Position numbers and translations under genes: made by a program. Below the pieces are notes generated by a model. It was not told the origin of the DNA, made no database searches, and saw only the letters and a program-made list of their open reading frames with translations. A stretch of DNA of 64,000 nt from JBJELF01 sp051879015 (GTDB lineage: Bacteria > Bacillota > Clostridia > Lachnospirales > Lachnospiraceae). The stretch lies in the NCBI GenBank assembly GCA_051879015.1, contig JBJELF010000001.1, positions 1 through 64,000 on the forward strand. Direction: 5' to 3'. This document shows positions 9,614 to 18,605 of this stretch, one piece after another (the stretch's first letter is position 1; each line of letters starts with the position of its first letter).

Positions 9614-10339
9614 ATGGAAGAATCAATCCGTTTAAATAAATTTCTCAGTGATAGGGGTGTTTGTTCTCGCAGAGAGGCAGACCGGATGATAGAGGCAGGC
9701 AGAATTACTGTCAATCAAGAACCCGTGCAGATGGGACAAAAAGTTACAAAAAAGGATTTCATTTGCATTGATGGTAAGCCGATTTCAGTCGGCGGACAAG
9801 GGGAAGGAGAAGAAAAGGTTGTATTGATATTCAACAAACCCACAGGTGTGGTTTGCACTTCTGCTGAATCAGAAACGAATAATATTATTCATTATATCAA
9901 TTATTCAACACGCATTTATCCAGTGGGGCGTCTTGACAAAGATTCCGAAGGGTTGATTTTGCTGACGAATGACGGTTCCATTGTCAATGGAATTTTGCGA
10001 AGTCGCTATGAGCATGAGAAGGAATATGTTGTGACCATTAATCATCCGGTGACAGATGAATTTTTAAAAAAAATGGCATCGGGGGTCAAAATTCTCGATA
10101 CGGTAACAAAACCGTGTAAAATATGGAAGACGGGGACGCAGACCTTTCACATTGTCATTACTCAGGGACTCAATCGGCAAATTCGGCGAATGAGTGAGGC
10201 ATGTGGATGCAAAGTAACAAAATTAAAGCGAATTCGTATCATGGATATTCGTTTGGGTGATTTAAAGAGTGGTGAATATCGCTTGATGAGCGAATCTGAG
10301 AAAGCAAAATTGTATCAGCAAATCGAGATGGAGGGATAG
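9614..10339 (+). CDS. RNA pseudouridine synthase, RluF/RsuA family
   Basis: Makes pseudouridine in rRNA. The 241-residue product has an N-terminal S4 RNA-binding domain (LNKFLSDRGVCSRREAD, about residues 6-60) and the RsuA/RluF catalytic domain with GRLDKDSEGL, catalytic Asp at 108, and the late motif GLNRQIRRM. The cysteine-rich stretch EACGCKV and overall similarity point to the RluF branch (23S rRNA loop position 2604), but the exact target cannot be told from sequence. ATG 9614 follows GAAGAGG. It is followed 9 bases later by ligA. Confidence 0.88.
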   Translation: MEESIRLNKFLSDRGVCSRREADRMIEAGRITVNQEPVQMGQKVTKKDFICIDGKPISVGGQGEGEEKVVLIFNKPTGVVCTSAESETNNIIHYINYSTRIYPVGRLDKDSEGLILLTNDGSIVNGILRSRYEHEKEYVVTINHPVTDEFLKKMASGVKILDTVTKPCKIWKTGTQTFHIVITQGLNRQIRRMSEACGCKVTKLKRIRIMDIRLGDLKSGEYRLMSESEKAKLYQQIEMEG

Positions 10340-10348
10340 GAAAACACA

Positions 10349-12301
10349 ATGGAAGCAAGCATAAATCGCATGAAAGAATTGATTGCCATCTTAAATCCGG
10401 CGGCTAAAGCCTATTATCAGGAAAATAGAGAAATTATGTCCAATCAGGAATATGATATTCAATATGATGAGTTGCAGGCTTTGGAGAGGGAGACTGGCAT
10501 GGTGTTGGCGGGAAGTCCTACTAGCTTTGTGGGATATGAAGTTTTGAGTGAATTAACGAAGGAAACTCATATAACTCCCATGCTTTCACTGGATAAGACA
10601 AAGGATCCAGCTGTGCTGCAGGCATGGATGGGGCAGCAGACCTGTATGATTTCATGGAAACTAGATGGATTGACTATCGTGTTGACTTATCGAGAGGGAA
10701 GTCTGCAGAAGGCTGTGACACGAGGAAATGGAACAGTTGGTGAGGTCGTGACGGCAAATGCGAAAACTTTCAAAAATATTCCACTTAAAATTCCGTTTCA
10801 GGGTGAACTTATTTTGAGAGGTGAGGCAGTGATTCACTATTCTGACTTTGAGGCGATGAATCATGAGTTGGATACAGAAGCAAAGTACAAAAATCCAAGG
10901 AATTTATGTTCTGGCTCTGTCAGACAGCTTAACAGTGAAATTACAGCTCAAAGAAATGTTCATTTTTATGCATTTACTTTGGTGTCGGCTGAGGGGATAG
11001 ATTTTGAAAATTCTAAAATGAAGCAGATGGAGTGGCTTAGATTACAAGGATTTTCGGTGGTGCCTTATCGTTCAGTGCAGGCTGAAAATTTGGAAGAGAC
11101 AATTCAAAGTTTTGCAGAGGAAATCAAGAATTTTGATATTCCTTCTGATGGATTGGTGCTTTTTATGGATGATATTGCCTATGGAGAATCTCTGGGAAGT
11201 ACCGCAAAGTTTCCAAGAAATGGTATGGCCTTTAAGTGGGCGGACGAGATGGCAGAGACCACTCTGCGTGAAATTGAATGGAGTCCTTCCCGTACAGGAC
11301 TATTAAATCCTGTGGCGATTTTTGATGCAGTGGAGCTAGAGGGCAGTACTGTCAGCCGCGCTAGCGTGCATAATTTATCTGTCATGGAGGGATTGCAATT
11401 GGGAATTGGAGACACGATTAAGGTGTATAAGAGCAACATGATTATTCCTCAGATTGCGGAAAATTTGACAAAAAGCGGTAACATCTTGATCCCAAAAATC
11501 TGCCCAGTCTGCGGCGGCGATACTCGTATTGAGGAGATAAATGAGGTACGTACTTTGTATTGCAGCAATCCAAGTTGCATTGCAAAAAAAATCAAGGCAT
11601 TTGAGCTGTTTGTCAGTCGTGATGCAATGAATATCGATGGACTGTCAGAAGCAACCATGGAAAAGATGATTGGAGCTGGTTTTGTCAAAAATTTTGCCGA
11701 TATCTATCGTTTGTCAGAACATCGAGAAGCCATTGTGCAGATGGAAGGTTTTGGAGAACGCTCCTATGAAAATATGATAAAATCGATTGAAAAATCTCAA
11801 AATACAACCATGCCCAGAGTAATCTATGCATTGGGTGTGCCAGGCATCGGTGTGGCCAATGCCAAAATGATTTGTAAAGCTTTTGGTCATGAGATAAATA
11901 GACTGCGTGCTTTGACCAGTGAGGAATTGTTGGAGGTAGATGGTATCGGAACAGTTCTTGCTGATGCTTGGGTGCATTGGTTTGCCGATGAAACAAATAT
12001 AGCGATGCTGGATGATTTATTACATTTTTTAAAAATTGAAATTCCTGAAATATCTGAAAAGAGCCAGCTTTGGGCGGGGAAGACCTTTGTCATCACTGGT
12101 TCAGTGGAAATTTTTAAAAATCGCAATGAGATGAAGGCCTATATTGAGGCGAGAGGAGGCAAAGTCAGCGCTTCCGTCAGTTCCAAGACGCATTATTTAA
12201 TTAATAATGACTTAACTTCCAATTCATCAAAAAATAAGAAAGCCAAGGAGTTGGGAATTCCAATCCGCTCCGAGAAAAATTTGATAGAGGGGGATTTATA
12301 A
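10349..12301 (+). CDS. ligA: NAD-dependent DNA ligase, divergent LigA
   Basis: Joins nicks in DNA using NAD+. The 650-residue product keeps the LigA order: domain Ia (Tyr22, Tyr35, Asp36), nucleotidyltransferase with the KLDG lysine at 104, OB fold, a four-Cys zinc finger (CPVCGG ... CSNPSC), helix-hairpin-helix repeats and a BRCT domain (residues about 575-650). Several positions essential in E. coli LigA differ: His23 is Tyr, Asp32 is Asn, Glu113 is Ser, Asp138 is Asn (TRGNG), and Lys290 is Phe (DGLVLF). I recall this variant as common in Lachnospiraceae, so it is probably the working ligase. Its stop touches the metA start. Confidence 0.93.
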   Translation: MEASINRMKELIAILNPAAKAYYQENREIMSNQEYDIQYDELQALERETGMVLAGSPTSFVGYEVLSELTKETHITPMLSLDKTKDPAVLQAWMGQQTCMISWKLDGLTIVLTYREGSLQKAVTRGNGTVGEVVTANAKTFKNIPLKIPFQGELILRGEAVIHYSDFEAMNHELDTEAKYKNPRNLCSGSVRQLNSEITAQRNVHFYAFTLVSAEGIDFENSKMKQMEWLRLQGFSVVPYRSVQAENLEETIQSFAEEIKNFDIPSDGLVLFMDDIAYGESLGSTAKFPRNGMAFKWADEMAETTLREIEWSPSRTGLLNPVAIFDAVELEGSTVSRASVHNLSVMEGLQLGIGDTIKVYKSNMIIPQIAENLTKSGNILIPKICPVCGGDTRIEEINEVRTLYCSNPSCIAKKIKAFELFVSRDAMNIDGLSEATMEKMIGAGFVKNFADIYRLSEHREAIVQMEGFGERSYENMIKSIEKSQNTTMPRVIYALGVPGIGVANAKMICKAFGHEINRLRALTSEELLEVDGIGTVLADAWVHWFADETNIAMLDDLLHFLKIEIPEISEKSQLWAGKTFVITGSVEIFKNRNEMKAYIEARGGKVSASVSSKTHYLINNDLTSNSSKNKKAKELGIPIRSEKNLIEGDL

Positions 12302-13207
12302 ATGCCAATACGTGTAGCAGATGACCTTCCAGCCCGCGCGGTGCTGGAATCAGAAAATATTTTTATGATGGGAAATGACCGAGGAAATACGCAGAGAATT
12401 CGACCTTTGAATATTGTAATTTTAAATTTGATGCCCCTCAAGCAGGACTATGAGACTCAACTGCTGCGTGCGCTTTCCAATACACCATTGCAGATTGAAA
12501 TTACTTACTTGAATGTGAGTTCTCATGAGTCCAAGCACACTTCTTCCAGTCATATTTCAAAATTTTATACGGTTTTTGACCATATTAAGGATAATTATTA
12601 TGATGGGATGATTATCACAGGTGCTCCAGTGGAAACGCTGCCGTTTGAGCAGGTGACTTACTGGGAGGAATTAAAAGAGATTATGGAATGGACGAAAACT
12701 CATGTGACTTCCACGCTGCATATTTGTTGGGGCGCTTTTGCAGGAATTTATTATCATTATGGCATTGATAAAGTTAGCCTGCCGAAAAAATTGTCAGGAA
12801 TTTATACACATCGTTTGTTAGACCGCTGCGATCAATTGGTGCGCAGTTTTGACGATTGTTTTCAGGCACCGCATTCCCGATACTATGGTGTCAGAAGGGA
12901 GGATGTGTTAGCAAATTCTTCTCTTCAGTTGTTGGCAGAGTCAGATGAAGCAGGAGTATATTTAGTTAAAAGTCGAAATGGGAAAAATATTTTCCTTTTT
13001 GGGCATCCGGAGTATGACCGTATGTCTTTGGATGCGGAATATCATCGTGATTTGGAGAAGGGAATTGAGATTGAGATTCCCGAGCATTACTATGAAAATG
13101 ATGATCCGAATACGACACCGCTTTTGACGTGGAGAGGACATGCCAATGCCCTTTACAGCAATTGGTTGAATTTTTATGTCTATCAGGTAACGCCATATCA
13201 ATGGTAG
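12302..13207 (+). CDS. metA: Homoserine O-acetyltransferase (MetA family)
   Basis: First committed step of methionine synthesis from homoserine. The 301-residue product carries catalytic Cys142 (HICWGAF) and the active-site His in the GHPEYDRMSLDAEY block. Residue 111 is Glu (APVETLPF). In this family Glu111 goes with acetyl-CoA use and Gly111 with succinyl-CoA use, so acetyl transfer is predicted. ATG 12302 comes directly after the ligA stop. No SAM riboswitch or methionine T-box is visible ahead of it; it is apparently transcribed with ligA. Confidence 0.94.
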   Translation: MPIRVADDLPARAVLESENIFMMGNDRGNTQRIRPLNIVILNLMPLKQDYETQLLRALSNTPLQIEITYLNVSSHESKHTSSSHISKFYTVFDHIKDNYYDGMIITGAPVETLPFEQVTYWEELKEIMEWTKTHVTSTLHICWGAFAGIYYHYGIDKVSLPKKLSGIYTHRLLDRCDQLVRSFDDCFQAPHSRYYGVRREDVLANSSLQLLAESDEAGVYLVKSRNGKNIFLFGHPEYDRMSLDAEYHRDLEKGIEIEIPEHYYENDDPNTTPLLTWRGHANALYSNWLNFYVYQVTPYQW

Positions 13208-13395
13208 AACAATTGATAATAAGCACTCATACTATTTTTTTTAAGAGATAAGATAGTTCGACTATCATGGGCAATAGAATAAAATCAGGAAAATGGCTCA
13301 TACTATTTTCAAATAATACAAAGCTCTCCATCTATGCCAGTTAGTATATGAAAATAATTGGCTTGGTGGCAGATGGTTGTAGGAGGTAAAATAAG

Positions 13396-13824
13396 ATGGG
13401 CATGATAATGGCAATTTTATCAGGTGCTTTGATGAGTGTGCAGGGTGTGTTTAATTCAGAAGTAACAAAACAGAGCAGTCTTTGGGTTTCAGCAGGTTTT
13501 GTCCAATTGACTGCTTTTGTTGTTTGTTTCATTATGTGGGCGATAACTGGGCGAGAACCGATCAGTGCCTTGTCACAGGTTCATCCCAAATATATGTTGT
13601 TGGGAGGTGTCATTGGAGCTTTTATTACTATCACGGTGATTCAGGCAATGAACAGTTTAGGTCCAGCAAGAGCTGCCATGTTGATTGTGGTGGCACAGTT
13701 GATTGTAGCTTATGGCATTGAATTGTTTGGTATGTTCGGAGTGGAACAGAGTAATTTTGAGTGGAAGAAATTGTTTGGCATGCTCCTTGCTATTGGTGGT
13801 ATCATTTTATTCAAATGGAAGTGA
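13396..13824 (+). CDS. DMT-superfamily membrane protein, YdcZ (DUF606) type
   Basis: A 142-residue hydrophobic protein with four to five predicted membrane segments: about residues 3-19, 30-52, 66-88, 93-113 and 124-141. The pattern GALMSVQGVFNSEV near the N-terminus and a closing GGIILFKWK resemble the short YdcZ/DUF606 branch of drug/metabolite transporters, which often act as pairs. Only one such gene is present here. Substrate unknown. AGGAGG about 9 bases upstream supports ATG 13396. It stands alone between metA and the comEA-like gene. Confidence 0.75.
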   Translation: MGMIMAILSGALMSVQGVFNSEVTKQSSLWVSAGFVQLTAFVVCFIMWAITGREPISALSQVHPKYMLLGGVIGAFITITVIQAMNSLGPARAAMLIVVAQLIVAYGIELFGMFGVEQSNFEWKKLFGMLLAIGGIILFKWK

Positions 13825-13855
13825 AATGGATAGGGCAAAAAATCATAAAAAGTTC

Positions 13856-13884
13856 TTGTCATAATTTATAAAAGTAGGTAAAAT
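13856..13884 (+). promoter_or_regulatory. Promoter of the comEA-like gene
   Basis: TTGTCA at 13856-13861 and TAAAAT at 13879-13884 are 17 bases apart, about 40 bases before the coding region. Confidence 0.65.
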
Positions 13885-13926
13885 AGAGGAGTCAGGCATG
13901 GTATAATCAGTTCGGAGGAAATGATT

Positions 13927-14520
13927 ATGCAATCCAAATATTTAAAAACGATATTGGTAGTTAGTCTTATCTTAATTGCGGGAATCTGCTATAGCTGTTC
14001 CAAGGTTAGTACAGAGGAGTTTATCTTGCAGGATGCGGGTGAAACCAACTTGCAGGAGGAACAGGCTGAGCAATCCTCTTGTCAGGAGAATTATGCTACA
14101 ATTTGGGTCTATGTCTGCGGAGAAGTACAATTTCCGGGGGTCTATGAGTTGGCGGCAGGCAGTCGTATCTTTCAGGCGGTGGAGGCAGCAGGAGGTATGA
14201 CAGAGGAGGCAGCCGAAGAAGCAGTTAATTTGGCAAATTTGCTGAGTGATGGTCAACAGATTCAGATTCCTTCAAAGGAGAGCGCATCTCTTACGGCAGC
14301 AAAGGAACAACAGTCCGCATCGGATGGTATGGTACATCTTAATTCCGCTACTAAGGAACAATTAATGCAGATTTCAGGTATAGGAGAGAGCAAAGCGGAG
14401 GCAATTCTGCAGTATCGTGAGGAACATGGCAGCTTCCAGTCTATTGAGGAACTAAAAAATGTTTCTGGGATTGGAGATTCTTTATTTTCAAAGATTCAGA
14501 TGTATGTGACGGTAGAATAG
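13927..14520 (+). CDS. ComEA-like helix-hairpin-helix protein
   Basis: A 197-residue membrane-anchored protein. It has an N-terminal hydrophobic segment (about residues 6-22), a SLBB domain (WVYVCGEVQFPGVYEL, residues about 55-115) and a C-terminal double helix-hairpin-helix (LNSATKEQLMQISGIG ... NVSGIGDSLF). ComEA proteins bind incoming double-stranded DNA outside the membrane during transformation. No comEB/comEC lies nearby, so competence is not proven. ATG 13927 sits 8 bases after GGAGG (13914-13918); the ATG at 13921 is too close to it. The gene is 16 bases before the response regulator gene. Confidence 0.85.
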   Translation: MQSKYLKTILVVSLILIAGICYSCSKVSTEEFILQDAGETNLQEEQAEQSSCQENYATIWVYVCGEVQFPGVYELAAGSRIFQAVEAAGGMTEEAAEEAVNLANLLSDGQQIQIPSKESASLTAAKEQQSASDGMVHLNSATKEQLMQISGIGESKAEAILQYREEHGSFQSIEELKNVSGIGDSLFSKIQMYVTVE

Positions 14521-14536
14521 GAGTAGATAAGGAAAA

Positions 14537-15229
14537 ATGGCAAAAGTATTAATAGTAGATGATGAAAAAATGATAGTGAAGGGAATTCGCTTTAATTTGA
14601 TGACGGATGGAATGTCAGTGGACTGTGCTTATGATGGTGAAGAGGCATTGAGCATGGCAAAGAAAACAGAGTATGATATTATTTTGTTAGATTGGATGCT
14701 TCCAAAGATGAACGGTTTGGAAGTATGTCAGGCGATTCGTGAATTTTCAAGTGTGCCAATTATTATGTTGACAGCAAAAAGCGAGGATATGGATAAAATA
14801 TTGGGGTTAGAGTATGGAGCAGACGATTATATCACTAAGCCATTTAACATTCTGGAATTAAAGGCTAGAATGAAAGCGATCCTTCGACGCAGCAATGCAG
14901 GTCAGCCAAAGCAGAACACAAAAGCAATGAATGAGATTGTGTCCGGGGATGTTCGTTTGGATATTGCTGGCAGAAGAGCCTTTATTTTGGGAAAAGAAGT
15001 AAATTTGACTGCCAAAGAGTTTGATTTGCTGGAACTGTTGGTAAAAAATCCAAATAAAGTATATAACCGAGAAAATCTTTTAAGTCTTATCTGGGGAAAT
15101 GATTATCCTGGTGATGTGCGCACGGTAGATGTACATATTAGAAGGCTGCGCGAGAAGATTGAACAAAATGCAAGCGATCCGAAGTATGTGTATACAAAGT
15201 GGGGAGTTGGTTATTATTTTAAGGGCTAA
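14537..15229 (+). CDS. OmpR/PhoB-family response regulator
   Basis: Two-component transcription factor of 230 residues. The receiver domain has the acidic pair in VDDE, the phospho-acceptor Asp52 (LLDWMLP), Thr (MLTAKS) and Lys (YITKPF). The C-terminal winged helix binds DNA (LTAKEFDLLELLV ... RTVDVHIRRLREKI). It overlaps or abuts the histidine kinase gene that follows and is followed in turn by a GerMN lipoprotein; the three are likely one signalling unit. Target genes unknown. Confidence 0.95.
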   Translation: MAKVLIVDDEKMIVKGIRFNLMTDGMSVDCAYDGEEALSMAKKTEYDIILLDWMLPKMNGLEVCQAIREFSSVPIIMLTAKSEDMDKILGLEYGADDYITKPFNILELKARMKAILRRSNAGQPKQNTKAMNEIVSGDVRLDIAGRRAFILGKEVNLTAKEFDLLELLVKNPNKVYNRENLLSLIWGNDYPGDVRTVDVHIRRLREKIEQNASDPKYVYTKWGVGYYFKG

Positions 15230-16658
15230 ATTAAAATCAATTTTTACCAGTGTACGGCTGTATATTTTCCTTGTTTGTATTTTGGTTGGTATGATACCTC
15301 TTATTGTGGGTGCAAACATCCTTATCGGTATCAGCAAAAATAAAATGGCGGAAAATCGCGGCAATAATGCAAAATACACTGCCAGCATATTTGCGGATCG
15401 TTTGTCGAGCAGTGAAAATATTGCCGCTAGTATTACAGAGTCTTTGGAAGATGAGATTGAGCAGGCAGCTGATATTTACAATAGTCGTATTGTAATTGTG
15501 GATAATCAGTTTAAGGTAGTATTGGATACATTTCATATAGACACGGATGGATTTTGTATTTCCTCGGCGGTGGTTAATTCGTTGATGAGCGGAAATAGTT
15601 ATGAAAGCTATGACCAGGATGCAGATCATATGGAATTTATTGTGCCAGTAATACAAAATTTCAATTTAGAAGAACAAAGCCAGATTCTTGGTGTGATTGT
15701 GTTTAGTCTTTCCACAGAAGAGTTTACTGCAATGATTACATCGATTCAAAGAAAAATGTTTGTCATTTATTTGCTTGTTTTTATCTGTTTGGTGGCTATT
15801 GCCTTATATTTTTCAAAATTATGTGTAAGACCATTAGAAGAACTGGCAAAAAAGTTGGAACGCGTTTCAGAGGGAAATCTGGATACTAACTTGGATACGA
15901 AAAGTTATCAAGAAGTGAACCAAATTGTTGAAGCGTTTAATGGATTGTTGGAGCAGCTGCGCAAGGTAGAAAAATCTCGTCAAGAGTTTGTCTCGAATGT
16001 ATCGCATGAGTTGAAAACACCGATTACGTCAATTCGAGTATTGGCAGACTCCATCATGTTAGTGGAAGATGCACCAGTAGAGATGTATCGAGAATTTTTG
16101 GGAGATATCTCCGATGAAATTGATCGAGAAGCAAAAATTATTGAAGACTTGCTGAGTATGGTGCGCATGGACAAAGCAGGAACCAAGCTGGATATCAACA
16201 AAGTGGATTTAAATAATTTAGTTGAGGGTGTCTTAAAGCGAGTTCGTCCTATTGCTAAGCGAAGAGACATTGAGTTGGTATTTGAGAGTAATCGTCAGGT
16301 AACTGCAGAGGTAGATGAGACAAAGTTAAGTTTAGCAGTCACAAATTTGGTGGAAAATGCAGTCAAGTATAATAATGTAGGCGGCTGGGTTCATGTATCG
16401 TTGGATGCGGATTATAAATATTGCTATATTAAGGTGGAGGATAATGGAATCGGTGTGCCAAATGATGCAAAGGATCATTTGTTTGAGCGATTTTATCGCG
16501 TAGATAAGGCGCGCTCGAGAGAGACGGGCGGAACGGGTCTGGGACTGGCTATCACCAAGGAAATTGTTCTGCTGCATCATGGAGCGATTCGTCTGGACAG
16601 TGCTCTGGGTGAGGGAAGTACCTTCACTATGCGTCTGCCTTTGCGATATATTGCCTAA
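15186..16658 (+). CDS. Sensor histidine kinase
   Basis: Membrane kinase partner of the preceding regulator. It has a first membrane segment (RLYIFLVCILVGMIPLIVG), an outside sensor region of about 160 residues, a second membrane segment (MFVIYLLVFICLVAIALYF), a HAMP linker, the phospho-acceptor block SHELKTP, and ATP-binding N and G boxes (NLVENAVKYN, DNGIGVP, GGTGLGLAI). The start is uncertain: ATG 15186 overlaps the regulator gene by 44 bases, TTG 15207 is another choice, and none has a good ribosome site. About 490 residues with the start used here. Confidence 0.93.
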   Translation: MCIQSGELVIILRAKLKSIFTSVRLYIFLVCILVGMIPLIVGANILIGISKNKMAENRGNNAKYTASIFADRLSSSENIAASITESLEDEIEQAADIYNSRIVIVDNQFKVVLDTFHIDTDGFCISSAVVNSLMSGNSYESYDQDADHMEFIVPVIQNFNLEEQSQILGVIVFSLSTEEFTAMITSIQRKMFVIYLLVFICLVAIALYFSKLCVRPLEELAKKLERVSEGNLDTNLDTKSYQEVNQIVEAFNGLLEQLRKVEKSRQEFVSNVSHELKTPITSIRVLADSIMLVEDAPVEMYREFLGDISDEIDREAKIIEDLLSMVRMDKAGTKLDINKVDLNNLVEGVLKRVRPIAKRRDIELVFESNRQVTAEVDETKLSLAVTNLVENAVKYNNVGGWVHVSLDADYKYCYIKVEDNGIGVPNDAKDHLFERFYRVDKARSRETGGTGLGLAITKEIVLLHHGAIRLDSALGEGSTFTMRLPLRYIA

Positions 16659-16669
16659 AGGAGACAATT

Positions 16670-17605
16670 GTGAAAAAGAAGATAATCATTTTATTTATGG
16701 TATTGGGAATATTGAATCTTTTCGGCTGTGATAAACAGGAAAAAGGAACAGAATATAAAGTATATTACCGCGAGGCTGGCGGCAATGGAATCACTCCTGT
16801 GACAAGATATGTTACAAGTACGGATGTAGAGGGGATTATCAATGAGTTATGGGGGTTATTTATTACTCCGCCAGAGAATGAAAAAGTAGTGACTATCTGT
16901 CCTGAGGGGTTGGAAATTTTGCGAGGTGTTTTTGTAGAGAGCGATACTTTAAATGTGTATTTTAATACAGTTTACAGTCAAATGTCTATGATTGATGAGC
17001 TGATGTTTCGAGCTGCTTTTGTGAAAACCTTTGTCCAAATTGAAGGATTTTCTGGAATTCAATTTTTTATTGAAGAGAGCCCTTTAACAGACACTCAAGG
17101 TAACATGGTGGGGCGCATGAAAGGCAGCGATTTTGTGGATATTTTAAGTCAGGATATCAATGAAATTGAAAGTCAGATTGTCACTCTGTATTTTACCAAT
17201 GAGACTGGAGATGCATTGATTCCTCAGAAGATGGAAGCGAGATATGGTACGGGATACGCTCTTGAGAGGTATGTATTGGAGGCGTTGATTGAGGGACCGG
17301 AGCCTGGGAGCGGTCTATATCCTGTTGTTATCTCTAATCTAAAGATACTTAGCATTTCTGTCAAAGACAATACCTGCTATATCAATTTTGACAATAATTT
17401 TTTTGATGAGACGAGCAATGTGTCTGATGTCATTTCGGTATATGCTATTGTTGATTCGCTCTGTGAACTTCCAGGTATCAGTAAGGTACAAATGTCAATC
17501 AATGGAAATACTAATGGAGTAATAAGCAATAATTTAAATTTGACCAATGCCTTTGAAAGAAATTTGGATTATGTGCAGACAGAGTTATCCAATAGCGCCG
17601 AGTAA
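16670..17605 (+). CDS. GerMN-domain lipoprotein
   Basis: A 311-residue surface protein with a lipoprotein-type signal (LNLFGC, Cys20; the Phe at -2 is unusual) and two GerMN-type domains: residues about 45-150 (INELWGLF, VESDTLNVYF) and 165-300 (LIEGPEPGSG, INFDNNFFDE). GerMN occurs in spore germination protein GerM and in actinobacterial LpqB. Here it follows a response regulator and kinase, the same arrangement as mtrA-mtrB-lpqB, so it may modulate the kinase; that is an inference from order alone. GTG 16670 follows AAAGGAG. Confidence 0.85.
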   Translation: MKKKIIILFMVLGILNLFGCDKQEKGTEYKVYYREAGGNGITPVTRYVTSTDVEGIINELWGLFITPPENEKVVTICPEGLEILRGVFVESDTLNVYFNTVYSQMSMIDELMFRAAFVKTFVQIEGFSGIQFFIEESPLTDTQGNMVGRMKGSDFVDILSQDINEIESQIVTLYFTNETGDALIPQKMEARYGTGYALERYVLEALIEGPEPGSGLYPVVISNLKILSISVKDNTCYINFDNNFFDETSNVSDVISVYAIVDSLCELPGISKVQMSINGNTNGVISNNLNLTNAFERNLDYVQTELSNSAE

Positions 17606-17652
17606 AAATATTGCAATGTATCTTTTAAAATTTTTAAATAGGAGGTTAAATT

Positions 17653-18399
17653 TTGATTGATATTCATACACATATTTTGCCGGGAGTAGATGATGGTTCT
17701 GAATCCATGGAAATGTCTCTGGAGATGTTATCTCTTGCTGACAGAGGAGGTACTACTGCATTGGTGGTAACGCCTCATTGTAATCTTCCGGGGCTTCATC
17801 AGGATATCAAAATTTTAACGGACAAATTGGAACTTCTTCGCAAGAAAGCCAAAGAAGTCGATATTCCAATCACTATTTTTAGTGGCATGGAATTATTTGC
17901 TTCATGGAATTTGCCAGAGCTGCTCGCCGACAAAAAAGTTTGGACATTAAATAATACTCACTATTTTTTGGTTGAATTTGATTTTGGGGAAGATCCTAGA
18001 TTCTGCAATGAGGTGTTGGAGCGATGCGTAGAAAGACACTATTATCCGATTATTGCTCATCCAGAACGTTATTTATTTGTACAGCGCTCTCCAGAGATAG
18101 TCTATCATTGGATTTGTGCTGGATATGGAATTCAAGTTAATAAGGGAAGTTTGCTTGGTAGATTTGGTATAGCTCCGCAGCGTACTGCACAAACTTTGAT
18201 GGATTGTGGGCTAGTTTCCTGTGTGGCCAGTGATGCTCATTTTCCGTGGATGCGAACTCCTTATATGGGTGAGGTGAGAGAACTCATTGAAACTAATTAT
18301 GGTTTCCGATATGCTCATATGGTTCTGGAAGAAAATCCACATCGTATCTTGACAGGACAGACATTGACGGGATTGAAACCGCTTTTTCCACGAAGATGA
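17653..18399 (+). CDS. CpsB/CapC-type PHP-domain tyrosine phosphatase
   Basis: Manganese-dependent phosphatase of the PHP fold that in other Firmicutes dephosphorylates the capsule tyrosine kinase. The 248-residue product shows the metal motif HTHILPGVDDG at the N-terminus, TPHCN, and later HPERY and SDAHF metal-site blocks. TTG 17653 is the likely start, 7 bases after GGAGG (17641-17645). No kinase or polymerase-copy protein gene lies next to it, although a glycan cluster begins 14 kb on. Its true substrate is not shown. Confidence 0.88.
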   Translation: MIDIHTHILPGVDDGSESMEMSLEMLSLADRGGTTALVVTPHCNLPGLHQDIKILTDKLELLRKKAKEVDIPITIFSGMELFASWNLPELLADKKVWTLNNTHYFLVEFDFGEDPRFCNEVLERCVERHYYPIIAHPERYLFVQRSPEIVYHWICAGYGIQVNKGSLLGRFGIAPQRTAQTLMDCGLVSCVASDAHFPWMRTPYMGEVRELIETNYGFRYAHMVLEENPHRILTGQTLTGLKPLFPRR

Positions 18400-18427
18400 T
18401 GATACAGTTGGGATTTTCTTAATATTT

Positions 18428-18520
18428 ATTTCGAATGTTTTTCAGATTGCGAGAGCACAATGTGAGTAGCAATCTGTAGGTGTTATGGGGTTAAAATGCC
18501 GTTTGACCCCAACATCATAA
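18428..18520 (+). repeat. Dispersed two-hairpin intergenic element, copy B
   Basis: Hairpin 1 has CAGATTGC (18443-18450) paired with GCAATCTG (18469-18476). Hairpin 2 is GGTTAAA ... TTTGACC, keeping the stem of copy A with a T:G pair. It opens with the same TTTCGAATGTTTTTC as copy A. Confidence 0.75.
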
Positions 18521-18570
18521 TATTAGAAAATAAAATTGTGCGTTTGCCGTGTCCAAAAAAAAATAAGGAA

Positions 18571-18599
18571 TTGACAAAATTGATTTGTTGTGCTAAAGT
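18571..18599 (+). promoter_or_regulatory. Promoter of the alanine-type T-box leader
   Basis: Consensus TTGACA at 18571-18576 and TAAAGT at 18594-18599 are 17 bases apart. Confidence 0.8.
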
Positions 18600-18605
18600 A
18601 CAGAT

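Noticed and set aside
10349..12301. LigA as a pseudogene because of active-site changes
   Set aside because: The frame is full length, all domains are present, and the changes look like a lineage-specific pattern and not decay.
13208..13395. Short GATAGT/ACTATC hairpin and a repeated CTCATACTATTTT after metA
   Set aside because: The hairpin has no T-run and the repeat is short and AT-rich; nothing supports a terminator or element.
15129..15185. Longer N-terminus for the histidine kinase
   Set aside because: It would lie wholly inside the response regulator gene and adds residues unlike a kinase N-terminus.
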